From assembly GCA_025362415.1 (NCBI GenBank), contig JANYGM010000445.1, positions 1-8,410 on the forward strand: a stretch of DNA of 8,410 nt, written 5' to 3'. The DNA is from a bacterium. Lineage in GTDB: Bacteria > Bacteroidota > Bacteroidia > Cytophagales > Thermonemataceae. Both the position numbers and the translations under genes were made by a program. The notes beneath the pieces are model-generated. The model worked only from the letters and a program-made list of their open reading frames with translations, was not told the origin of the DNA and made no database searches. The stretch's first letter is position 1, and every line of letters starts with the position of its first letter. Below, piece after piece: positions 1 through 4,259 of this stretch.

Positions 1-75
1 AGATAATATTCTAATGTGCTTTTTAGTTTTAAACTTCAAAGCACACTAGATAATATTCTAATGTGCTTTTTAGTT
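1..75. repeat. 28-bp direct repeat, period 47
   Basis: The 28 bases at 1-28 recur exactly at 48-75. Each copy ends in the right arm of a hairpin (TGTGCTTT followed by T and AG). The left arm AAAGCACA at 38-45 lies between the copies and can pair with either one. The second copy forms a terminator (listed separately). The first is probably the right half of an identical terminator whose left half lies before the window. This looks like a tandem duplication of a terminator rather than a CRISPR or phage site, because there are only two copies and the spacer contains the matching hairpin arm. Confidence 0.85.
38..71 (+). terminator. Rho-independent terminator of an upstream gene
   Basis: AAAGCACA (38-45) pairs with TGTGCTTT (62-69). 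After one mismatch, TAGA (47-50) pairs with TCTA (57-60) around a six-base loop. A run of five T follows at 67-71. It probably ends a rightward gene that lies before the window, and it separates that gene from the cassette starting at 177. Confidence 0.65.
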
Positions 76-176
76 AAATTGCCTTACACAAGCATTGCAA
101 AAATACTTTCCATACCCTAGAATGGAACTGATTAGCGCAAAAAATTTGTTTTATCAAAAATTAAAACATAAAAATA

Positions 177-506
177 ATGAAAGAAATAGATGATAATTTG
201 ACTATTGTAGAAAATGAAGTAGAAGATTTTCTACAAAAACACCCACTTTTGGTGGCGGCATTGCCCAAAATCCAAGAAATCATTATGCAATATTTTGAAG
301 ATGCTGTTTTTGAGCAATCTATCAATACTGACGTAGAAGAATATCATACCTCACTTGTGGTAAAAATCTTCACAGGAGTAGAAAGCGCAACTATGTTTCA
401 ACGAAAAAGACTTATGTTTCACGACCCCACACTCATAGAAATAATCAAAGTGCCTGCTGTAATCCATTTTTTAACACTTGATTTTCAAAGCAAATATGGC
501 GTTTAA
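177..506 (+). CDS. Hypothetical protein, upstream partner of HEPN protein
   Basis: This 109-residue acidic protein is not recognised as a named family. An N-terminal helical stretch (about residues 8-45) is followed by a strand-like segment around YHTSLVVKIFTG (about 56-67) and a mixed C-terminal half. It has no signal peptide and no membrane segment. It lacks the GS-x10-DxD signature of minimal nucleotidyltransferases, so the pair is not an ordinary HepT/MntA system. The ATG is the first in frame and sits in an A-rich leader with no Shine-Dalgarno sequence. Its last 11 bases overlap the likely ATG of the HEPN gene, which indicates translational coupling. By analogy, similar small proteins occur upstream of HEPN proteins in cyanobacteria and Bacteroidota. 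The inferred role is antidote or partner of the HEPN protein, but this is not shown by the sequence. Existence of the gene is likely; its function is uncertain. Confidence 0.75.
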   Translation: MKEIDDNLTIVENEVEDFLQKHPLLVAALPKIQEIIMQYFEDAVFEQSINTDVEEYHTSLVVKIFTGVESATMFQRKRLMFHDPTLIEIIKVPAVIHFLTLDFQSKYGV

Positions 507-879
507 CTGGAGAGATTATTTGCGTTTGGCAGAAGATTTATGCGAAAAAAGTACAGAAGCACATTATAGAACGGCTGTTAGCAGGGCATATTACGCAATT
601 TTCAATATTCTTAAAATTAAAGCTGGCTACAGAAAATCTGATGGCTCATTTCACCAAGATTTCATCAACACGCTCAAAATTGCTGACGACAATATTGTGG
701 ACAAACTTAATATTTCTGCTGGCAACCTTAGAGATATAGGCTTTGATTTAGATACGTTGAGAAAAGAAAGAAATTTTGCTGATTATGATGGTTTACAAAG
801 ATTTGATGAAGTAAGAGCCTTGCAAAACATAAACAAAGTAAAAGCAATATTTGAAATATACGAAGACGCAAATTCATAG
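496..879 (+). CDS. HEPN domain protein, putative RNase toxin or RNA-binding partner
   Basis: This is a small all-helical protein of 127 residues if it starts at the ATG at 496. A TTG at 478 would add six residues, but MAFNWRDYLRLAEDL is the usual kind of N-terminus for this family, so the ATG is preferred. The HEPN signature helix SRAYYAIFN is at residues 29-37. The second conserved motif, RNFADY, is at 92-97 in the place of the catalytic Rx4-6H of HEPN RNases. Here the final histidine position is tyrosine, as in many RNxADY-type HEPN proteins, so nuclease activity cannot be assumed. The gene overlaps its upstream partner by 11 bases, as in toxin-antitoxin pairs. Its stop codon (877-879) directly abuts the orphan rsmG fragment starting at 880. 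Alternatives are a HEPN protein with a purely structural or RNA-binding role. The domain call is good; the toxin role is inferred. Confidence 0.8.
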   Translation: MAFNWRDYLRLAEDLCEKSTEAHYRTAVSRAYYAIFNILKIKAGYRKSDGSFHQDFINTLKIADDNIVDKLNISAGNLRDIGFDLDTLRKERNFADYDGLQRFDEVRALQNINKVKAIFEIYEDANS

Positions 880-932
880 AAAATACTTCCCCGACCTTTC
901 AGACGAGCAAAATACGCAATTTGAACAATTAG
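880..932 (+). pseudogene. rsmG: Orphan 5' fragment of rsmG
   Basis: These 53 bases match the start of the intact rsmG (2928-2980) at 48 positions. Read in the rsmG frame they encode KYFPDLSDEQNTQFEQL, identical to residues 6-22 of the intact protein, then V and a TGA stop. All five base differences (TTC/TTT, CCC/CCA, ACG/ACT, GAA/GAG, TTA/CTA) are synonymous. The start is not usable: the position aligned with the ATG is ACG, inside the HEPN gene's last codons. Homology stops abruptly at 932. With the intact copy it forms a direct repeat flanking the restriction-modification cassette, which marks an insertion or recombination boundary. It is not expected to make a product. Confidence 0.9.
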
Positions 933-948
933 TATGAATTATTTATTA

Positions 949-981
949 AACTTTCCAAAAGTTAGAAACTTTTGGAAAGTT
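949..981. repeat. Perfect 15-bp inverted repeat with 3-base loop
   Basis: AACTTTCCAAAAGTT (949-963) is followed by the loop AGA and then its exact complement AACTTTTGGAAAGTT (967-981). No T-run follows on either strand, so it is not a classical terminator. It lies 16 bases after the orphan rsmG fragment and 7 bases before a true terminator. It may be an RNA-stabilising hairpin, a protein-binding palindrome, or the edge of the inserted DNA. Confidence 0.85.
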
Positions 982-988
982 AGTAAAG

Positions 989-1019
989 AAAAAACCTACA
1001 AGAAATTGTAGGTTTTTTT
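989..1019. terminator. Bidirectional rho-independent terminator
   Basis: A 13-bp stem pairs 989-1001 (six A, then CCTACAA) with 1006-1018 (TTGTAGG, then T's) across the loop GAAA. It is flanked by A's on the left and a seven-T run ending at 1019, so it can work in both directions. It would stop readthrough from the HEPN cassette into the methyltransferase gene. Confidence 0.85.
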
Positions 1020-1038
1020 ATTACAATTGAATAAAAAA

Positions 1039-1070
1039 TTTGCATACTAAAATTAGCTTTATTATCTTTG
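1039..1070 (+). promoter_or_regulatory. Bacteroidota-type promoter of the methyltransferase gene
   Basis: TTTG at 1039-1042 and TATCTTTG at 1063-1070 match the Bacteroidota -33 (TTTG) and -7 (TAnnTTTG) elements, with 20 bases between them. Transcription would begin a few bases downstream, leaving only about 10 leader bases before the ATG at 1086. No operator-like palindrome overlaps it, so the methyltransferase is probably expressed independently of the C-type regulator. Confidence 0.75.
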
Positions 1071-1085
1071 TAAAAAAATAACCAA

Positions 1086-1940
1086 ATGAGCCAAGATAAA
1101 GACAAAATAATTCAAGTATTAGGTGAGCCTTATTTTTCTAATGATTTTGTAATGATTTATAACCTTGATTGTAAGGTTGGATTACAAAAAATAGTAGAAA
1201 ATAATTTGAAGATAGACACAACCATCACAAGCCCACCCTATAATATTGGAAAAGAGTATGAAAAAGCTCTTTCTATTTCTGAATATGTAGATTGGGTGGT
1301 AGAAATAAGTGATTTGGTGCATCAAGTAACCAAAAATAATGGGGCATATTTGCTAAATTTGGGCTATCTCAAAATTGAAAACCAAGCACGGGCTTTACCT
1401 ATTCCTTATTTAATTTGGGATAAAATCAAGTTCTTTCTTAATCAAGAGATTGTTTGGAATTATGGTGCTGGTGTAGCTTGTAAGCATTATCTTTCTCCAA
1501 GAAATGAAAAAATATTATGGTATGTAAAAGATATTGAAAATTATACTTTTAATCTTGATGCTATTCGTGACCCTGATGTGAAATATCCAAATTCAAAGAA
1601 AAATGGCAAATTACGCACCAACACACTAGGGAAAAACCCTTCTGATGTTTGGCAAGTGGCAAAAGTTACATCTGGTGCAAACCGTTCTTCACAAGAGAGA
1701 ACCAACCACCCAGCACAATTTCCAGAGGATTTGGTGGAAAGAATGGTTTTAGGCTTTACAAATGAAAATGATTTTATTCTAGACCCATTTTTAGGAAGTG
1801 CCACTACGGCAGTTGTTGCAATGAAGTACAAACGTCATTGCATTGGTTTTGAAATCAATACATCTTATTGTGAAATAGCTAAAAGACGTATTCAAGAGAT
1901 AGAAAAGAACTTAGAAGGTCAAACATTAGCTTTATTTTAG
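1086..1940 (+). CDS. Type II DNA methyltransferase, beta class, probably N4-cytosine
   Basis: This 284-residue enzyme transfers a methyl group from SAM to host DNA and protects it from the adjacent endonuclease. The catalytic motif IV TSPPY is at residues 48-52. The SAM-binding motif I, DPFLGSATT, is at 233-241, preceded by NHPAQFP (207-213) and followed by GFEINTSY (254-261). Motif IV before motif I, with the target-recognition region between them, is the beta-class order. S/T-S-PPY rather than DPPY favours N4-cytosine over N6-adenine, but does not prove it. The second glycine of the usual FxGxG loop is alanine here (FLGSA), a mild deviation. The ATG lies just after a strong promoter. The 3' end overlaps the convergent endonuclease gene by 9 bases. 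If the partner is truly ScaI-like, the target would be AGTACT. Length and motifs are intact. Confidence 0.95.
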   Translation: MSQDKDKIIQVLGEPYFSNDFVMIYNLDCKVGLQKIVENNLKIDTTITSPPYNIGKEYEKALSISEYVDWVVEISDLVHQVTKNNGAYLLNLGYLKIENQARALPIPYLIWDKIKFFLNQEIVWNYGAGVACKHYLSPRNEKILWYVKDIENYTFNLDAIRDPDVKYPNSKKNGKLRTNTLGKNPSDVWQVAKVTSGANRSSQERTNHPAQFPEDLVERMVLGFTNENDFILDPFLGSATTAVVAMKYKRHCIGFEINTSYCEIAKRRIQEIEKNLEGQTLALF

Positions 1941-2543
1941 TTTTTTGAGGTTTACTTTGGTATTTTCATACAATATTTTTAATTTATGTTTGTATGCTTT
2001 TGGTGTTAGTCTTGCTTGTTGTCCTGTTTGTGAGGTTTGCCCAACCCAATCAGTATGCTCCAAATAACCAAATCTAATAATTGTTATTTCAGGTTTTGGA
2101 TTATCTGTAAACTTTTCAAAATTAACAGTCAAATAATAACCAGATTTAACTTTTTGAGCCTTATCACTTGCTTCTTGTGCATAGCTCCTATTTCCAAAAA
2201 CTTGCTTTTTATCTGATGATGCTTTTATTTCTATTGAAAAATCATTGTTTTTTGAGTGAACAATATCTTTCTCGTTCTTAGCCACGCCCTTATGCCAAGT
2301 ACGTGGATGTCTGCCTTCCAGATTAAGTGCAATCAGTTCGTGTAAGAAAAAGCTAATAATTTGAGGTGTAGGAAATATTTGCTTGCCAATATTGAAATCC
2401 CCAATCTTAGATTTAAAAATCCATTTCCAACTTTCTAAGATAACTTCTACTATTTCTGTTTCTTTAAGAAGGTGTGTTTTAATCAGATTTTCTGTGACAG
2501 AAAGCCATTCATCTTCTGTTTTATTGATATAAGGAGATTTCAT
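1932..2543 (-). CDS. Type II restriction endonuclease, ScaI-like
   Basis: This 203-residue protein resembles the ScaI restriction endonuclease family as I remember it. The points of resemblance are an N-terminal MKSPY, the central IGKQIFPTPQI, a run around FGNRSYAQ (116-123), SGYYL (134-138), and a C-terminal HTDWVGQ...TGQQARL (163-179). A PD-(D/E)xK-type active site is visible as D93 followed by E105-I-K107 (EKDIV ... SIEIKASS). ScaI cuts AGTACT to blunt ends; the same specificity here is inferred from resemblance only. The gene lies 9 bases downstream of the C-type regulator on the same strand and is probably co-transcribed with it. It converges on the methyltransferase gene, with a 9-base overlap of the two stop-codon ends. 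No truncation is seen, so the enzyme is expected to be active, and loss of the methyltransferase would be lethal (post-segregational killing). Confidence 0.85.
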   Translation of the reverse strand: MKSPYINKTEDEWLSVTENLIKTHLLKETEIVEVILESWKWIFKSKIGDFNIGKQIFPTPQIISFFLHELIALNLEGRHPRTWHKGVAKNEKDIVHSKNNDFSIEIKASSDKKQVFGNRSYAQEASDKAQKVKSGYYLTVNFEKFTDNPKPEITIIRFGYLEHTDWVGQTSQTGQQARLTPKAYKHKLKILYENTKVNLKKLK

Positions 2544-2552
2544 TTTTTGCTT

Positions 2553-2768
2553 TTAAATGTCTTTAAATAACTCCGAAATAGAAATATTAAATGCTTTTGC
2601 TATTTTTTCAATATTACACAAAGTAATATTTTTTTCTGCTCTTTCAATCATCCCTACATACGTTCTATGCACGCCAACAATTTCTGCAAAATCTTCTTGT
2701 GAGAGCTTTTCAGCTATTCTTCTAGCACGAACTGCTTCACCAAATTGAATAAGTATTTGAGATGCCAT
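2553..2768 (-). CDS. XRE/C-type helix-turn-helix controller of restriction
   Basis: This 71-residue single-domain regulator has a helix-turn-helix at about residues 23-44 (LSQEDFAEIVGVHRTYVGMIER), followed by EKNITLCNIEKIAKAF. That wording (HRTYVGMIER.EKNIT) is typical of C proteins of type II restriction-modification systems. These bind as dimers upstream of their own gene, first activating and then repressing the C-R transcript so that methylation precedes cutting. The position immediately before the endonuclease on the same strand, with the methyltransferase separately promoted, supports that role. The usual glycine after IER is alanine (IERAEKN). I did not find a convincing pair of C-boxes upstream at 2769-2830, so the operator sequence is unknown. 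Confidence 0.9.
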   Translation of the reverse strand: MASQILIQFGEAVRARRIAEKLSQEDFAEIVGVHRTYVGMIERAEKNITLCNIEKIAKAFNISISELFKDI

Positions 2769-2913
2769 CTTTGGATTGTAATAATTAAACGCAAATTTGG
2801 TAAAATATCAGCTAAGAAACTACATACTATTATTAGCATTTTTTTAATCCTTGAAATAAAGTTTCTTAAAGAAAAAATAACTATATTGCTTTTATTTTCC
2901 TTAAAACTCCCTT
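2769..2913. other. Divergent intergenic region between C gene and rsmG
   Basis: These 145 AT-rich bases must contain the leftward C-R promoter, and probably the rsmG promoter and the right junction of the cassette. TTTGG occurs at 2770-2774 and 2796-2800 as a weak direct repeat near the C gene start, which could be operator half-sites, but no symmetric C-box is evident. A 16-base string at 2872-2887 (AAAAAATAACTATATT) is identical to one at 3664-3679, where it forms part of a good -7 element. Confidence 0.5.
2882..2888 (+). promoter_or_regulatory. Possible rsmG -7 element
   Basis: TATATTG resembles TAnnTTTG but lacks one T. It lies 25 bases before the rsmG ATG, and its upstream context is identical to the better element at 3674-3681. 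No clear TTTG lies at the right distance upstream. This is a weak call. Confidence 0.3.
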
Positions 2914-3537
2914 ATGCAAATAATCAAAAAATACTTTCCAGACCTTTCAGACGAGCAAAATACTCAATTTGAGCAACTAGAGGGGCTTTACAAACATTGG
3001 AATACCCAAATAAATGTTATTTCCCGCAAGGATATTGACACACTTTATGAGCGGCACGTCTTGCACTCGCTCGGAATTGCAAAAGTTATACAGTTTTCAG
3101 ACCAGACAGAAGTGCTTGATATAGGCACAGGAGGAGGTTTTCCTACTGTGCCGTTAGCTATTATGTTTCCAAAAGTCAATTTTCACGCTGTGGATTCCAT
3201 TGGCAAAAAATTAAAAGTAGTAGATGCGGTTGTGGAGGGTTTGGGGCTTACAAATGTACGCACTACACACACACGAGCAGAAACACTCACGAATGATTAT
3301 TATGATTTTGTGGTAAGTCGTGCCGTTACGAATAGCGCAGAATTTCAGGGTTGGGTACGTGGCAAAATCAGTAAAAACAACTACAATTCACTTAAAAATG
3401 GCATTTTACACCTCAAAGGTGGAGATTTGAAAGAAGAATTAACAGCACTAAAACGCCCTTTCAAAACATTTGAATTGAGTAAGTTTTTTGATGAAGAATT
3501 TTTTGAAACAAAAAAAGTGGTACATATTGGACAGTAA
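2914..3537 (+). CDS. rsmG: 16S rRNA (guanine527-N7)-methyltransferase RsmG
   Basis: RsmG (GidB) uses SAM to make m7G at position 527 of 16S rRNA in the 30S decoding region. Its loss in other bacteria gives low-level streptomycin resistance. At 207 residues the protein has the normal family length. Visible motifs are NVISRKD (34-40), ERHVLHSL (46-53), the SAM-binding loop LDIGTGGGFPTVPLAI (68-83), the acidic residue D94 in HAVDSIGKK, and SRAV (135-138). The ATG at 2914 gives MQIIKKYFPDLSDEQ, a typical short N-terminus. Codons 6-22 are duplicated at 880-932, left of the restriction-modification cassette, so the gene's 5' end marks an insertion site. Despite this, the frame is intact and a terminator follows 59 bases after the stop. 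Promoter sequences may now be supplied by the inserted DNA. Confidence 0.97.
   Translation: MQIIKKYFPDLSDEQNTQFEQLEGLYKHWNTQINVISRKDIDTLYERHVLHSLGIAKVIQFSDQTEVLDIGTGGGFPTVPLAIMFPKVNFHAVDSIGKKLKVVDAVVEGLGLTNVRTTHTRAETLTNDYYDFVVSRAVTNSAEFQGWVRGKISKNNYNSLKNGILHLKGGDLKEELTALKRPFKTFELSKFFDEEFFETKKVVHIGQ
2928..2980 (+). repeat. Right copy of 53-bp rsmG direct repeat
   Basis: This is the partner of 880-932, with 48 of 53 bases identical and all differences synonymous. The two copies bracket about 2.0 kb containing the methyltransferase, endonuclease and regulator genes. This copy lies inside the functional rsmG reading frame. Confidence 0.9.
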
Positions 3538-3596
3538 GGAAAGGTACAAGAGGTGCGAGGTACGAATTTAAACCTTGCTTTTAGGAAAGTACCAAA

Positions 3597-3625
3597 AAAG
3601 CCTTTCCAAACAATGGAAAGGCTTT
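3597..3625 (+). terminator. rsmG terminator
   Basis: AAAGCCTTTCCA (3597-3608) pairs perfectly with TGGAAAGGCTTT (3614-3625) around the loop AACAA. Extra A's precede the stem, so on the minus strand it is followed by T's. The T-tail on the plus strand is short (TTT, then CTATT). Confidence 0.8.
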
Positions 3626-3673
3626 CTATTTGCTAAATTTCACTGAAAAACTATCAAATAATAAAAAAATAAC

Positions 3674-3681
3674 TATATTTG
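3674..3681 (+). promoter_or_regulatory. Bacteroidota -7 promoter element
   Basis: TATATTTG is an exact TAnnTTTG match, 61 bases before the ATG at 3743 and 66 before the small reading frame at 3747. A TTTG at the proper -33 distance is not present, so only the -7 half is supported. It fits transcription of the small Lys/Glu-rich gene, which has its own terminator at 3937-3967. Confidence 0.5.
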
Positions 3682-3746
3682 TAGTAAAAATAACAGGAAA
3701 TAAAGCATAAAACAACCCAGAACAATAATTAAACGTAAAATTATGA

Positions 3747-3914
3747 CGAGCGGACAAGAGATTTGTAAGCGTAGATTCTGAAAAATCTACTTTGGGTGAT
3801 ATTGCAGCTCTTTCTAACTTGATGAAAGAAGATAAAGGCGCAACAGAAGAAGTAAAAGAAGAGAAACCTAAAAAAGCTAAAAAAGAAGACAAAGCAGAAG
3901 ACAAAGCTGAGTAA
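3747..3914 (+). CDS. Small Lys/Glu-rich reading frame, start unresolved (possible frameshift)
   Basis: An open frame of 55 codons runs from just after a TGA (3744-3746) to TAA (3912-3914). It reads like a real small protein: RADKRFVSVDSEKSTLG, then an IAALSNLM helix, then a highly charged tail rich in K, E, A and D (KPKKAKKEDKAEDKAE). It is flanked by a -7 promoter element and a strong terminator, so it looks like a self-contained transcription unit. It has no good start. The ATG at 3743 is in another frame and stops after 12 codons. In-frame TTG at 3792 and ATG at 3822 would discard the ordered N-terminus. Removing one G from the GG at 3752-3753 would join ATG ACG AGC to the long frame, giving a protein of about 56 residues beginning MTSDKRF. 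It is therefore a sequencing error, a fresh frameshift mutation, or use of an unusual start. The function is not recognised. The charged tail suggests nucleic-acid or ribosome association, but that is a guess. Confidence 0.55.
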   Translation, partial: RADKRFVSVDSEKSTLGDIAALSNLMKEDKGATEEVKEEKPKKAKKEDKAEDKAE

Positions 3915-3936
3915 TTTTAGATTTTGTAGAATAAAT

Positions 3937-3967
3937 AAAAAAGCACTACCAAAAGTAGTGCTTTTTT
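3937..3967. terminator. Bidirectional terminator after small Lys/Glu-rich gene
   Basis: A 13-bp stem pairs 3937-3949 (six A, then GCACTAC) with 3955-3967 (GTAGTGC, then six T) around CAAAA. It has A's on one side and T's on the other. It begins 22 bases after the TAA at 3912-3914, which supports the reading frame as a transcription unit. Confidence 0.85.
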
Positions 3968-4013
3968 GCTTTTGAGTGATATTTTGTAAATAAAAACCAG
4001 ATTTTACTGAGTA

Positions 4014-4088
4014 GCCGTTGTTTGTGTTTTCATAAACAACCGTTAGCAACTCGCAATTTTTGTTGCTTGTGAAGACACAAGCAACGGC
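4014..4088. repeat. Complex foldback element with two hairpins and an enclosing stem
   Basis: GTTGTTTGTG (4017-4026) pairs with CATAAACAAC (4031-4040) around TTTT, with one G-T pair. GTTGCTTGTG (4062-4071) pairs perfectly with CACAAGCAAC (4076-4085) around AAGA. In addition GCCGTTGTTTGTG (4014-4026) can pair with CACAAGCAACGGC (4076-4088) over 13 bp with one G-T, enclosing the middle. The element lies between two convergent transcription units and is not explained by either terminator. The CCGTTAGCAAC core recalls dispersed intergenic repeats of some Bacteroidota; that is recollection, not a search result. Confidence 0.65.
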
Positions 4089-4170
4089 ACTTTCAGCATT
4101 TTTATCAAAATTTTGAATAACATAAACTAATTGCAGAAACCTACTTAGCTAAAAGAGTTGTAAGAGAATA

Positions 4171-4205
4171 AAAAGCCTCTCAAATTTAATATTTGAGAGG
4201 CTTTT
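4171..4205. terminator. Terminator of the T9SS surface-protein gene
   Basis: A perfect 15-bp stem pairs 4171-4185 (AAAAGCCTCTCAAAT) with 4191-4205 (ATTTGAGAGGCTTTT) around TTAAT. Read leftward it ends in CTTTTTATTC, a good T-tract for the minus-strand gene that stops at 4260. It also has T's on the plus strand, so it can separate the convergent units. Confidence 0.85.
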
Positions 4206-4259
4206 ATCTATCTTAATCTTTCACTAATAAAGCTAATCAGTTTTTATTAGCGTTTTTGC

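Noticed and set aside
1..75. Possible CRISPR or attachment-site repeat
   Set aside because: There are only two copies and the spacer holds the complementary hairpin arm, which fits a duplicated terminator better.
177..506. Minimal nucleotidyltransferase (MntA) antitoxin
   Set aside because: The GS-x10-DxD active-site signature is absent from the 109 residues.
1541..1831. Minus-strand open frame within the methyltransferase gene
   Set aside because: It is antisense to the conserved motif I region and its translation shows no family features.
2745..2972. Plus-strand open frame covering the C-gene start and the rsmG start
   Set aside because: It crosses two real gene starts in a different frame and its composition is not protein-like.
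3626..4049. Two minus-strand open frames (3626-3904 and 3741-4049)
   Set aside because: Their translations are phenylalanine/serine-rich mirrors of the Lys/Glu-rich plus frame and of the terminators; they have no domain character.
4035..4088. Integron attC site
   Set aside because: The GTTAGCA and GCAAC strings do not match the GTTRRRY/RYYYAAC core pair, and no cassette array or integrase is visible.
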